Origin: JBCCGI01 sp039029355
GTDB taxonomy: Bacteria > Planctomycetota > UBA1135 > GCA-002686595
Assembly: GCA_039029355.1 (NCBI GenBank)
Contig: JBCCGI010000103.1
Coordinates: forward strand, 1 to 24,578
Direction: 5' to 3'
Length of the DNA: 24,578 nt
Of this stretch, positions 1 through 8,604 are shown in pieces. The notes beneath the pieces are model-generated. The model did no database searches, was not told where the DNA came from, and saw only the letters and a program-made list of their open reading frames with translations. A program made the position numbers and the translations under genes. The stretch's first letter is position 1, and every line of letters begins with the position of its first letter.

Positions 1-908
<908 letters not shown>

Positions 909-1014
909 ATGTTCTGGTGTCTGATCTTGCTAAACGGACCGTGCCCGCCTGCTTCAAGTTGAAGCAAGCAAACCGGCCCTACACTCGCACGAGTTACTCA
1001 TAAGGCCATCCTTG

Positions 1015-1026
1015 TTTTCAAAGAGC
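1015..1026 (-). promoter_or_regulatory. boxA-like antitermination element in the 16S leader
   Basis: On the minus strand this reads GCTCTTTGAAAA, close to the boxA-type motif of many rRNA leaders that binds the NusB-S10 antitermination complex. It lies about 107 bases before the 16S 5' end and downstream of the predicted promoter. A perfect 8-bp inverted repeat (TGCTTCAA, one base, TTGAAGCA; 950-966) follows between boxA and 16S and may form a leader hairpin. Confidence 0.7.
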
Positions 1027-1129
1027 CCCCCGCTGTCGATACCGGGGCCGTTGAAGGCCGCTGAAGCGAGCCGCGGGGCTGTTTCGTCCGGCGCAAAGCG
1101 CTGTGCAGCGCTCGTGGCCAGGGGGGAGA

Positions 1130-1157
1130 AGCATAGGGGTTCGCCGTGGTTCGTCAA
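1130..1157 (-). promoter_or_regulatory. predicted rRNA promoter (sigma70-like)
   Basis: On the minus strand there is a -35 hexamer TTGACG (1152-1157), a 16-base spacer and a -10 hexamer TATGCT (1130-1135), so transcription would start near 1122-1124. This gives a leader of about 215 bases that includes the boxA-like element. A small hairpin of two AGCGCT palindromes around GTGC lies at 1097-1112, early in the leader. The hexamers are close to the bacterial housekeeping consensus, and the position between the transpeptidase gene and 16S fits an rRNA promoter. There is no experimental support. Confidence 0.6.
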
Positions 1158-1202
1158 GCCCAGGCGAAGAAAACCTGCCGGTTTCGGGCGGGGCGCCGCA
1201 AG

Positions 1203-1251
1203 AGGCTCCCAAACAGGGACTTAGAGCGGCATCGATTCACTCGGGGAGCCT
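1203..1251 (-). terminator. possible terminator hairpin after the L,D-transpeptidase gene
   Basis: AGGCTCCC at 1203-1210 and GGGAGCCT at 1244-1251 form a perfect 8-bp inverted repeat with a 33-base loop, overlapping the stop codon of the transpeptidase gene. On the minus strand the stem is followed by CTTG rather than a real U-tract. It could separate the transpeptidase transcript from the rRNA promoter, but the long loop makes this weak. Confidence 0.25.
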
Positions 1252-2587
1252 ACATCTGGGTGTGGATGGCCGCTCCAGCGGGGAGGATCGCGAACAGAAC
1301 CTCGACGTCGTCGTTGCGGAGGCGCACGCAGCCGTCGCTGGCCGCCTTGCCGATGCTCTCCTCCTCCCAGGTGCCGTGGAAGCCGAAGCCGGTCTTCGCC
1401 CCATCGCGGTACCAGGCGATCCAGCGTGTTCCCAGGGGGTTATCCGGGAAGTAGCGGGGTTCCTGGCCGCGTTTGAACCAGGTGGGACGCTCCTGCTTAT
1501 CGGCGGCGACGAAGTCCCCCAGGATGGTCTCCTCGCCGTCTCGGCCGATTCCGGCCTCCCACGCGGCGGCCACCTCCCCCCCCAAGAGATAGAAGACCCA
1601 GCGCGAGGAGAGGTCCACCAGCGCCGAGGCCCGGTCCGTGGGGATCCGCAGCTGCTGGTTCTCGTGCAGATAGCCCTCGACGCCGTTGGCGCGCGCAATC
1701 AGGCCCGTGCAGATCATCCCGTTGGGATGGTCGGCTAGATAGCGCTTGCGGATCAGGGTGAGGTTGTCGCCATCGCGCACCGTGACGTCGACGCCCGGCC
1801 AATCGCCGCGCGGGCTCCAGCGATGCTGCGCCTGGGAGCGGTTGACGCCATCGGTCCAGGCGAGGAGGGCGGCACGCGTGGGCTCCCAGGGGCCTTTAAC
1901 GGCGGAGAGCAGAAGCTCCGAGAAACCCGCCGCAGCGCCCGCGTAATCGGCCGAATCCAGCAATCGGTTCGCTTCGCGCTCGAGCAGACGGAGCCGCATC
2001 GCGGCCCGCACCGAGCTCTCCTCGCGGAAGGAGGCCGGCCGCGCCGCGGGCCCTGCCTGGCCGGAAAGGGCCGCCTGGAGCATCTCGCGGTCCGCCGCCC
2101 CGAGGACGTCGGGGTCGTCGAGCCCCTGCGCCAGCTTCAGGCCGGCGCGCCGGTTCCCCGCCAGGGCCTCGGAGAACGATAGATAGAGGCGGCGGGTGGC
2201 GTCGTCGCTCTCGTTGATCCTACCCAGCGCCTGCTCGACGCCTCCGGGGCCCTCGAAGAGGAGGGCCTCCGCCAGCACGCGGTCGTCGATATCCCCGCTG
2301 GGCACGTCGAGCGAGATGCCAAAGGCCGCCCGATCCTCGGCCGGCGGCTCGGGCGCTGGCTGCTGGTCACGCGCCTCGGGTACCGGCTCGTCGCGGTCCG
2401 CCGCGGCGGGTCGCGGCGCGGGGAGCGGGCTCTCCTCGGTCGCTGGAGACCGCTCCGGTCGCGTCAGGAACGGGCCGGGAGGCGCCTCCGCCGCACTCTC
2501 GCCCCCTTCGACCTCGCCGGTGGGACGGAAGACAAACACACCCCACGCCACGACGACGAGGGCCAGGAGGACGAGGATAGCGCGCAT
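1250..2587 (-). CDS. membrane-anchored L,D-transpeptidase with LysM and YkuD domains
   Basis: The 445-residue protein probably cross-links or remodels peptidoglycan outside the cytoplasmic membrane. Residues 1-20 form one hydrophobic segment (signal anchor), followed by a proline- and acid-rich linker to about residue 90 and a helical middle region. A LysM-like peptidoglycan-binding module spans about 268-316. The C-terminal YkuD domain starts near 325 and carries HGT with His404 and the catalytic motif SDGCVRL with Cys420. The ATG at 2587 is supported by AGAGGT about seven bases upstream. The gene reads toward the 16S gene, which has its own promoter. The fold and catalytic motif are clear. 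The substrate and the role of the middle region are not. An L,D-transpeptidase implies a peptidoglycan wall with 3-3 cross-links or lipoprotein attachment. Confidence 0.9.
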   Translation of the reverse strand: MRAILVLLALVVVAWGVFVFRPTGEVEGGESAAEAPPGPFLTRPERSPATEESPLPAPRPAAADRDEPVPEARDQQPAPEPPAEDRAAFGISLDVPSGDIDDRVLAEALLFEGPGGVEQALGRINESDDATRRLYLSFSEALAGNRRAGLKLAQGLDDPDVLGAADREMLQAALSGQAGPAARPASFREESSVRAAMRLRLLEREANRLLDSADYAGAAAGFSELLLSAVKGPWEPTRAALLAWTDGVNRSQAQHRWSPRGDWPGVDVTVRDGDNLTLIRKRYLADHPNGMICTGLIARANGVEGYLHENQQLRIPTDRASALVDLSSRWVFYLLGGEVAAAWEAGIGRDGEETILGDFVAADKQERPTWFKRGQEPRYFPDNPLGTRWIAWYRDGAKTGFGFHGTWEEESIGKAASDGCVRLRNDDVEVLFAILPAGAAIHTQM

Positions 2588-2869
2588 CAGCGACCTCTTT
2601 CGCTGCGGGACCTTAGGAGCTCAACCGGGCGGATGATATCGGACCGGGAGGGCGAAGTCCCAGGGGGCGTGGGCGTGGCTCCCCCACTCGAGGGGGGTTG
2701 GTTGCGCAAGCGTTTGGCGGGCGCTTCGCGGCTTGAGGGGGGTCTCGCGGTGGCTTCGAGCGATCCCGGTTGTGACGGGCGCTGGGAGGCGGTTGAGCCG
2801 GTGGATTGCCGGGCGGGGTGGAGCGTCTTCGTTGCTCGGCTCGGGGAGGGCAGCGTCGTGCCGCGGCCT

Positions 2870-2910
2870 CGATCTTCGCCGAATCAAGTTCGTTGATGCG
2901 GCGAAGATCG
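2870..2910. repeat. dispersed palindromic repeat, copy A1
   Basis: Two 18-base arms (2870-2887 and 2893-2910) start and end in CGATC and GATCG and are complementary except at one position, around a 5-base loop. This is the cleanest single palindrome of the family. The left arm contains the family core GATCTTCGCCGAATCAA, which recurs in the array at 20942-22171. Confidence 0.85.
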
Positions 2911-3078
2911 GCCGGCGCGCAGCGGCGGTGTGGGAGGCGGCGAAGGGCGCTCTTGCGGATCCCGCAGGCACTACGGTCGAGGGCTGGGGGGAGCGCCAAG
3001 GGGAGAGGCATTGGGAAGCTCGCAGCGCGATCGGCTCATGCGGATGCGTACGGGAGGGAGCCACTCCACGCGCCCTTT

Positions 3079-3117
3079 GATCTCCGCCCGTTCAAGCCGC
3101 CCGATTGGGCGGAGATC
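3079..3117. repeat. dispersed palindromic repeat, copy A2
   Basis: The outer 11 bases pair perfectly (GATCTCCGCCC with GGGCGGAGATC). The centre keeps the TTCAAG and GATT elements of the family in degenerate form. The GCCC/GGGC change occurs in both arms, so pairing is kept although the sequence differs from copy A1. Confidence 0.75.
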
Positions 3118-3243
3118 GTTCGGCGTTCGGCGTTCGGCAATCGGCGCCCGGCGCCCGGCACAAATGGCCGCCGGAGCATCGGGCGTGCATCCGCATGACC
3201 GGCCCTCGCGGAGGCACGCGAGGACGGAGCCGCTCTACGCGCT

Positions 3244-3284
3244 CGATCTCCGCCGGCCCAAGCTGCTTGGTCGGGCGAAGATCG
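3244..3284. repeat. dispersed palindromic repeat, copy A3
   Basis: CGATCTCCGCCGGCCCAAGC at 3244-3263 faces a near-complementary arm ending in GGGCGAAGATCG. Arm ends and the central CAAG/CTTG are conserved, with mismatches in between. The preceding bases (GGAGCCGCTCTACGCGC) resemble those before copy A2. Confidence 0.7.
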
Positions 3285-3559
3285 TCAGGCGCGGAGCGCC
3301 GGCATTGGCGGGCGCGTGGCAGCGGCGCATGGCTCGCACGGGGTCGCCTCTCGCTGGACTCGTGCGAGGAGGTGCTCGCGGCAGGATCGATCTCGATGCT
3401 GCGAGGAGGCAGGTCCTTCGGCGGAGATCCGGGGGGGTGCTGGCAACGGCTTGAGTAGGCAGGAGCCAGCGGCCAGCGGAGGGCGGGCAGCGCGCGCCCT
3501 GCCGCGCGCGAGCGTCGCCTTTGCGATGTTCGCGAGGCGGGGCACGGCCCCGGCGCACT

Positions 3560-3601
3560 CGATCTGCGCCGAATCAACTCCGCCTGATTGGGCGGAGATC
3601 G
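3560..3601. repeat. dispersed palindromic repeat, copy A4
   Basis: The left arm CGATCTGCGCCGAATCAA (3560-3577) faces the right arm CTGATTGGGCGGAGATCG (3584-3601), with a few mismatches and a 6-base loop. It has the same length and layout as copy A1. Confidence 0.75.
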
Positions 3602-3868
3602 GCAGATGTGGAGCGCAGCTCGAAAACGGGCGCGGTTCGAGGCGATGGACTCCTCGCCAACAGGCAGGAACGCAGCCGCAAGCGTCAGGAACAAGCGCCT
3701 GCGGCGAGGCCGCAACGCTGCCGGCGCATTGAGCTGACAGCGTCCGCGCCCCCGCGCGGAGCCTCGTCGCTCCCGCGCGGCCAGCGGAGGGTGTGGTACA
3801 CGGCGACCTCAAGCTGGGCAACCCGCCACAGCGCATGCGTCGCGCTCGGCGAGCGGCCGTGCGACGTT

Positions 3869-3888
3869 CCCGGGTGTGCCCACCCGAG
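3869..3888 (-). terminator. hairpin just past the 6S RNA 3' end
   Basis: The minus strand reads CTCGGGTG, GGCA, CACCCGGG: a stem of seven to eight pairs with a 4-base loop, directly after the closing stem of the predicted 6S RNA. No U-tract follows. It could be a terminator or a processing signal. Confidence 0.35.
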
Positions 3889-3890
3889 AA

Positions 3891-4056
3891 GGAAGCCCCC
3901 AGCGATGCCGTGCCCGATCCGGCCCCTGAACCCGTGGGTTCAGGTGGGCCCCAACCGCACGTGGTCCTGCCACGCGGGAGAAGCGGGGCCCGCGAAACTG
4001 CTTGTTAGGCTCGGGGTACCAATGACGGGTTCACGAGCGCCGCCAGGTCGGCTTCC
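3891..4056 (-). ncRNA. ssrS: 6S RNA (regulator of RNA polymerase), predicted
   Basis: 6S RNA mimics an open promoter and binds the sigma70 holoenzyme. On the minus strand the ends close with GGAAGCC (4050-4056) and GGCTTCC (3891-3897), and the closing stem continues as GCTCGTG with CACGGC. The 5' side of the central bubble has CCCCGAGCC, like CCCCUGAGCC in E. coli 6S. The 3' side has CACCTGAACCCACGGGTTCA, like the E. coli CACCUUGAACCAAGGGUUCA hairpin, followed by CGGCATC as in E. coli. The apical hairpin pairs CGCGGG with CCCGCG (3973-3994). The length of about 166 bases is slightly short for the family. It begins 30 bases after the oxidoreductase stop, so it may be processed from the lpx transcript or use a weak promoter near 4062-4095. 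The identification is by motif and fold, without a covariance-model search. Confidence 0.8.
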
Positions 4057-4085
4057 AAGAGGACCCTAGCACCCGCGCTCGAACG

Positions 4086-5096
4086 TCACCAGCTCTGCAC
4101 CGCGATCTCCGCGCGGATCCGGTCGGCGAGGGCGAGTGCGCGTCGGCCGTCTTCACCGGTGACCTCTGGGGCGGTTCCTTGGCGTACCGATTGCAGGAAC
4201 GACGCCAGCTCGGCCTGCAGCGGTCGGTCGCCGCCGAGGTCGAGCTCGTCGATCATCAGCATGTCGCCGGTCACGAAATCTTTGCGTGCGGCGAGCTCTG
4301 CCGGCGAGAGGCGCTTCAGGTCCTCGCGGCCCTTCTCCCAGCCGGGTCCCTTGCGCACGATCAGGCCGTAGTTCTTCGTGAAATCGAGGCTGACGTAGCT
4401 CTCCGAGGAGAAGAGGCGGAAGCGCCGCATCGGCGTCATCGAGACGCGGCTGGCGGTCACGTTCGCGCGCACGCCGTTCGCGAAGATGAGGCGCACCGAG
4501 GCCAGGTCCTCGCTGTCGGTCAGGATCGCGCCGCCGGAGGCGTCGAGGCTCTCGACCTCGGTCCCGACGAGGTCGAGGATCAGGTCGAGGTCGTGGATCA
4601 TCAGGTCGTGGACGACGCCCACGTCCATGGCGCGGAAGCTGAAGGTGGAGAGCCGGTGGCACTCGAGGAAGCGTGGAGCCAGGCCCAGCTCGCGCACCTT
4701 GCGCAGGCCCGGTTGGAAGCGCTCGACGTGTCCTACGGCGAGCGTGGCTCCGCCGCGCTGGGCCGCCTCCAGAATGCGGTCCGCGGAGGCCAGGTCGTCG
4801 GCCAGGGGCTTTTCGACCAGGCACGGCACGCCGCGCTCCAGCAGCGGGATCGCGACCTGCGCATGGTGCACGGTCGGCACGACCACGCTGACCGCGTCGA
4901 TGTCGTCGGGGAGGTCGGCGGCGTCGCTCAGCCCGTCGCAGCCCAGCTCGCGGCCGAGCTCGGCGGCGCGCTCGCCGTCGGCGTCGACGACCGCGACGAG
5001 CTCCGAGTCGGGATTCTCCGAGTAGATCCGCGCGTGGATGCGCCCCAGGTGCCCCACGCCCACGACCGCGACGCGGAGCGGCCGGGTGGACGTCAC
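4086..5096 (-). CDS. Gfo/Idh/MocA-family NAD(P)-dependent sugar oxidoreductase, GnnA-like
   Basis: The 336-residue protein has an N-terminal Rossmann fold with the dinucleotide motif VGVGHLGRIHA (about residues 12-22). It has the family EKPLADD motif with the conserved Lys and, about 25 residues on, GHVERFQP. The C-terminal half is the usual alpha/beta substrate domain. Its GTG start overlaps the lpxA stop codon (GTGA), so it is probably translationally coupled to lpxA. In Acidithiobacillus and Leptospira the relative GnnA sits by lpxA and oxidises UDP-GlcNAc at C3; GnnB then aminates it, giving lipid A with amide-linked acyl chains. The context suggests the same reaction here, but no GnnB-like aminotransferase is in the window and the family is broad. 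The family is certain, the substrate inferred. The 6S RNA follows. Confidence 0.88.
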   Translation of the reverse strand: MTSTRPLRVAVVGVGHLGRIHARIYSENPDSELVAVVDADGERAAELGRELGCDGLSDAADLPDDIDAVSVVVPTVHHAQVAIPLLERGVPCLVEKPLADDLASADRILEAAQRGGATLAVGHVERFQPGLRKVRELGLAPRFLECHRLSTFSFRAMDVGVVHDLMIHDLDLILDLVGTEVESLDASGGAILTDSEDLASVRLIFANGVRANVTASRVSMTPMRRFRLFSSESYVSLDFTKNYGLIVRKGPGWEKGREDLKRLSPAELAARKDFVTGDMLMIDELDLGGDRPLQAELASFLQSVRQGTAPEVTGEDGRRALALADRIRAEIAVQSW

Positions 5097-5944
5097 GCCC
5101 GGACCCCGCCGAGGATGCGCTCGCGGCCGATGCGCGCGTACTCCTCGCGGCGCGACTCGCGGTAGCGCCCCTTGGCGCCCATGCCGGTGCGCTCCAGGGA
5201 CTCGATCAGCTCGCGCACGAGCGGCGAGCGCTCGGCCACCGGGGCCAGGCGCTCGAGCACGCGCGCGCGCGGCTCGCCGGTGCGGTAGACCTCGCGGAAG
5301 GCCTCGCGCAGCGGCTGGATCTCCTCGCGCGAGTAGCCCTTGCGCTCGAGGCCGATCACGTTGACCTTGCGCACGCGGGCGGGGTGGCCCTCCAGGATGA
5401 GGTACGGCGGCACGTCGTGCACGATGCGCGTCAGCCCGCCGATGTACGCGCCGCGGCCGATCGATACGAACTGGTGCGCGGCGGCGCCGCCGTTCACGAT
5501 CGCGTCCTCGGCGACCGAGACGTGCCCCGCGAGCAGCACGTTGTTCGCGAGCAGCGCGCGGTCCCCCACCTCGCAGTCGTGGGCCACGTGGCAGCAGGCC
5601 ATCAGCAGCGCGTCGCTACCGAGCACCGTCAGCCCGCCGCCCTTCACGGTGCCGCGGTTGATCGTGACGAACTCGCGGATCGTGTTGCGGTCTCCGATCT
5701 CGAGGCACGTCGGCTCGTCGCGGTAGGAGAGATCCTGAGGAGCTGCGCCGAGGCTCGCCTGGCCGAAGATGACGTTGTCCGCGCCGATGGTCGTGACGCC
5801 GTCGATGACGACCTGGGGGCCGATCCGCGTGCGATCGCCGACCTTCACGCGCGGCCCGATCACGCAGTAGGGGCCGACTTGGACGTCTTCTCCGAGCTCC
5901 GCGCCCGAAGCAATCACCGCCGTCTCGTGAATCGTGGTGGTCAT
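5093..5944 (-). CDS. lpxA: acyl-ACP--UDP-N-acetylglucosamine O-acyltransferase
   Basis: LpxA performs the first step of lipid A synthesis: transfer of a 3-hydroxyacyl chain from acyl carrier protein to UDP-GlcNAc (or its 3-amino analogue) in the cytoplasm. The 283-residue protein has hexapeptide repeats of a left-handed beta helix through about residue 190 and the catalytic His122 in HVAHDCEVG (E. coli His125). It also has the conserved HQF, DVPPY and GLERKGYS segments. The C-terminal helical domain is about 20 residues longer than in E. coli and ends in a basic tail. The ATG at 5944 lies 17 bases after fabZ without an obvious Shine-Dalgarno sequence. The stop overlaps the oxidoreductase start. 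Acyl length and preference for ester or amide linkage cannot be read here. Confidence 0.96.
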   Translation of the reverse strand: MTTTIHETAVIASGAELGEDVQVGPYCVIGPRVKVGDRTRIGPQVVIDGVTTIGADNVIFGQASLGAAPQDLSYRDEPTCLEIGDRNTIREFVTINRGTVKGGGLTVLGSDALLMACCHVAHDCEVGDRALLANNVLLAGHVSVAEDAIVNGGAAAHQFVSIGRGAYIGGLTRIVHDVPPYLILEGHPARVRKVNVIGLERKGYSREEIQPLREAFREVYRTGEPRARVLERLAPVAERSPLVRELIESLERTGMGAKGRYRESRREEYARIGRERILGGVRA

Positions 5945-5961
5945 CTAGGGGAGGCTTGGGA

Positions 5962-7254
5962 TCAGGTGTCGATAAGAGTAAACGTGAGAACGGCCTCACA
6001 AACCTTCGAGCCCGCTACCAGACCAACACCTTTGACCTGGCCCATCTGGCCCTTCATACGGACGGTCTCGACCTCGATGCGCAGCTGGTCGCCGGGGTGG
6101 ACGGCCGAGCGCAGCTTGACCTTGTCGATCGACCACAGCACCGCAAGCTTGCCCGTGTTCTCGAGCTTGCGCAGCAGCAGGACGCCGGCCAGCTGCGCCA
6201 TCGCCTCTAGTTGCAGCACGCCCGGCATCAGGGGTTGCTCGGGGAAGTGGCCCTGGAAGTAGGGCTCGTTGATCGAGACATTCTTGATGGCGACCGCGCG
6301 CTGGTAGCCCTCCACCTCGACCACGCGGTCGATCAAGAGGAAGGGATAGCGGTGCGGCAGCATCCGCATCACCTCGCGCACGTCCATGCCCGACTCGTGC
6401 TGGATCAGGCCGCCGGTCTCCTTGTCCTCCATCAGGTCGAGGAGGCGGCGCACGAGCTCGGCGTTCGTGTGGTGGCCCGAGCGGGTGGCGATCACGTGGG
6501 CCTGGAGGTCGGCTCCCAACAGGTGCAGGTCGCCGAGCAGGTCGAGCAGCTTGTGCCGCACCGGCTCCTCGGGCATCCGCATGACGGTCTGGGGGTCGCC
6601 CAGGACGACCGTGTTCTCGCGCGTCGCGCCCTTGCCGAGGCCGGCGGCCTGCAGCGCCTCGACCTCGGAGGCGAGGCAGAACGTGCGCGCCGGCGCGATC
6701 TCGGACTGGAACGACTCGGGCGTCACTTCGAGCTGGAACGAGCCGCCCTCGATCGCGGGATCCGTGAAGGAGGCGATGTACTGCAGCGTCAGCCCCGGCC
6801 TCTCGGCCGGAAGCGCCACCAGCGTGGCCCCTCCCTCGCGCACGTAGATCGGCTCGTCGAGCCGGAACGCGCGCGCCTCGGCGCGCTGCTCGGCGACGCC
6901 CGCCTGCTGGAAGAGATCGCAGAACGACTTGGCGCTGCCGTCGAGCCCGGGCAGCTCGGGGCCCGACAGCTCGACCCGCAGGTTGTCGACCTGCATCCCG
7001 CTGCAGACGGCCAAGAGGTGCTCGACCGTGTCCACCGCCACGTCGCCGCGCATCAGTCGCGTGCGGCGGTCCATGGAAGAGTGATAGCGGATGTGGGCCG
7101 GGATCGGCAGGGAGTCGGGGATGTCGCTCCGCACGAACTCGACGCCCGTGCCCTGGGGCGCGGGGAGGATCCGCACGTTCACGGTCTCGCCCGAGTGCAG
7201 CCCCGCGCCGGAGAACTCGACGGCGGTGCGGAGCGTTCGCTGCGGTCGCATCAT
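5962..7254 (-). CDS. lpxC/fabZ: bifunctional UDP-3-O-acyl-GlcNAc deacetylase / 3-hydroxyacyl-ACP dehydratase (LpxC-FabZ fusion)
   Basis: One 430-residue protein joins two enzymes. The N-terminal LpxC (about 1-280) commits the cell to lipid A; its zinc ligands appear as His79 (TVEHL), His234 and Asp238 (RHKLLD), with the further catalytic His261 (GHHTN). The C-terminal FabZ (about 290-430) dehydrates 3-hydroxyacyl-ACP; it has LPHRYPFLLIDRV, His336 in GHFPEQP and Glu350 in LQLEAMAQ. The open frame runs another 150 codons upstream, but that part overlaps lpxD in another frame. I chose the ATG at 7254, whose ATGA overlaps the lpxD stop; a second ATG follows at once. Such fusions are known in Bacteroidetes and several other phyla. 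Because FabZ consumes the 3-hydroxyacyl-ACP that LpxA and LpxD need, the fusion links lipid A and fatty acid flux. Confidence 0.96.
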   Translation of the reverse strand: MMRPQRTLRTAVEFSGAGLHSGETVNVRILPAPQGTGVEFVRSDIPDSLPIPAHIRYHSSMDRRTRLMRGDVAVDTVEHLLAVCSGMQVDNLRVELSGPELPGLDGSAKSFCDLFQQAGVAEQRAEARAFRLDEPIYVREGGATLVALPAERPGLTLQYIASFTDPAIEGGSFQLEVTPESFQSEIAPARTFCLASEVEALQAAGLGKGATRENTVVLGDPQTVMRMPEEPVRHKLLDLLGDLHLLGADLQAHVIATRSGHHTNAELVRRLLDLMEDKETGGLIQHESGMDVREVMRMLPHRYPFLLIDRVVEVEGYQRAVAIKNVSINEPYFQGHFPEQPLMPGVLQLEAMAQLAGVLLLRKLENTGKLAVLWSIDKVKLRSAVHPGDQLRIEVETVRMKGQMGQVKGVGLVAGSKVCEAVLTFTLIDT

Positions 7255-8300
7255 CGCGCGGCTCCGTTCCCGCCCTCGAGGCGTGCGATGCGCTCCTCCA
7301 GCTCGCGGACGGTGCGGAGGAGCTCGGGAACGCGCCTCTGCGCGGCCTGAACCCGCATCTCCGGGCCGCGCGGCCCGGCGGGGTAGCCCGCGTAGGTCGC
7401 GCCGGCCGGCACGTCCTTGGTCACGCCGGACTTGCCGGCGATGCGCGCTCCGTCGCCGATCGTCAGGTGCCCCGCCGCGGCCGCGCGGCCGGCGAAGATC
7501 ACGCCTCGTCCGAGCTCCGTCGAGCCCGAGATCCCCACCTGGGCGATCAAGAGCGAGCCCGCGCCGATGCGCACGTTGTGGGCGATGTGGCACAGGTTGT
7601 CGATCTTCACGCCGCTCTCGATGCGCGTCGCCTCGAAGCGCCCGCAGTCGACCGCGCTGTTCGCGCCGATCTCGACGTCGTGGCCGAGCTCGACCCAGCC
7701 GCACTGGGGGATCTTGACCCAGCCCTTGGCGGTCGGCTCGAAGCCGAAGCCGTCGGAGCCGAGCACCACGCCCCCGTGCAGGATGCAGCGGTCGCCGGTC
7801 TTGGTGCGCGGGTAGAGGACGACCCCCGAGTGCAGCACGCAGTCGGCGCCGAGCTCGCTCCCCGCCCCCACCGTGACGCCGGCGTGGAGCGCGGTGCGCG
7901 CGCCGATCCGCGCTCCGGCGCCCACGGTCGCGTTGGGGCCGACGGCGACGTCCTCGCCCAACTCGGCGGTCGGGTCGACCCAGGCGGCGGGGTGAACGCC
8001 GGGAGCCAGGTCCGCTTCGGCGCCATGGAAGGCCGCGATCACCTGCGAGAAGGCCGCGTTGGGGTTGTCACAGCGCAGCAGCGCTAGATCGGCCCGGGCC
8101 ACCTCGACGTCGGGCGCCAGCACCACCGCGCCGGCGCGCGTGCCCTCGAGCTCGCCGCGGTACTGGGGGTTGCCGAGGAAGCTGACGTGGTTGGGCTCAG
8201 CCGCCTTGAGCGAGGCCGGGCCGACCAGCTGGATCGAGCCGTCGCCTTCTAAGGTGGCGCCGCAGATCTCGGCGATCTCGGACGCGGTACGCGTAATCAT
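7251..8300 (-). CDS. lpxD: UDP-3-O-acylglucosamine N-acyltransferase
   Basis: LpxD adds the second 3-hydroxyacyl chain, to the 2-amino group of the LpxC product, in the cytoplasm. The 349-residue length is normal. The N-terminal uridine-binding domain (about 1-100) contains a typical VSFLGNPQY segment. The beta helix of hexapeptide repeats spans about 105-310, with catalytic His241 in HIAHNVRIGAG (E. coli His239) and the family GSDGFGF motif near 181-187. A short C-terminal helix ends the protein. The stop overlaps the lpxC/fabZ start. The start at 8300 has only a weak upstream purine stretch, and a 304-base gap separates it from bamA, so this part of the cluster may have its own promoter. 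Confidence 0.96.
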   Translation of the reverse strand: MITRTASEIAEICGATLEGDGSIQLVGPASLKAAEPNHVSFLGNPQYRGELEGTRAGAVVLAPDVEVARADLALLRCDNPNAAFSQVIAAFHGAEADLAPGVHPAAWVDPTAELGEDVAVGPNATVGAGARIGARTALHAGVTVGAGSELGADCVLHSGVVLYPRTKTGDRCILHGGVVLGSDGFGFEPTAKGWVKIPQCGWVELGHDVEIGANSAVDCGRFEATRIESGVKIDNLCHIAHNVRIGAGSLLIAQVGISGSTELGRGVIFAGRAAAAGHLTIGDGARIAGKSGVTKDVPAGATYAGYPAGPRGPEMRVQAAQRRVPELLRTVRELEERIARLEGGNGAAR

Positions 8301-8604
8301 TCTCGCAGCCCCGAGTCGAGGGACCCTCCTGGCCTTCCTACGGAGCGGACTGGCCTTGTGCGTGGTTTGGACGTTGTTTGGAGCGGATTCGTAAATCCAT
8401 GACGCCGATGCGCAGGGCCGATGTCAAGCATCCCAGGGCACCGCTAGCCGCATTCCTGGGCCGCCAGGCGGGGGTGCGCTTCCGCCCGGGGCCGGGGCGG
8501 CGGGCGAGTCCGACCGGCCGGGCGCGTGGCCCGAGCCGCGGCCGAGGGGGGCTAGCCGGATGCGGTGAGAAGGCCGGTCTCCTGGCCGCAGTCACCGCGA
8601 GGGG
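8301..8604. other. bamA-lpxD intergenic region, no gene seen
   Basis: This 304-base gap is the largest in the cluster. In many Gram-negatives the chaperone gene skp/ompH sits here, but I see no such reading frame. Small inverted repeats occur, including GGATT, TACG, AATCC near 8385-8398, but no convincing terminator. Confidence 0.6.
8399..8427 (-). promoter_or_regulatory. possible promoter for the lpxD part of the operon
   Basis: On the minus strand there is a perfect TTGACA (8422-8427), a 17-base spacer and a poor -10 (CGTCAT, 8399-8404). The -35 and the position in the only long gap of the cluster favour an internal promoter. The weak -10 argues for caution or for another sigma factor. Confidence 0.3.

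Larger units (their letters stand above)
2611..3868. other. gene-poor intergenic region with dispersed palindromes
   Basis: I see no credible gene in these roughly 1.26 kb. The open frames overlap on both strands, are rich in Arg, Ala and Pro, and match no family I know. The region holds four imperfect palindromes of the GATCTTCGCCGAATCAAG family, listed separately. It also holds a perfect 12-bp inverted pair (TCATGCGGATGC at 3036-3047 and GCATCCGCATGA at 3187-3198) and short repeats of CGTTCGG near 3117-3138. The bases just before two palindromes (about 3058-3078 and 3226-3243) also resemble each other, so the repeated unit is longer than the palindrome. Positions 3384-3429 may hold a decayed fifth copy. 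Confidence 0.7.

Noticed and set aside
2611..3836. Several overlapping Arg/Ala/Pro-rich frames on both strands
   Set aside because: No family similarity, no ribosome-binding sites, and they run through the palindromic repeats.
3949..4010. attC-like integron site (AAC ... GTTAGGC, about 62 bases)
   Set aside because: R-box pairing is imperfect, no integrase or cassette is nearby, and the bases are better explained by the 6S RNA fold.
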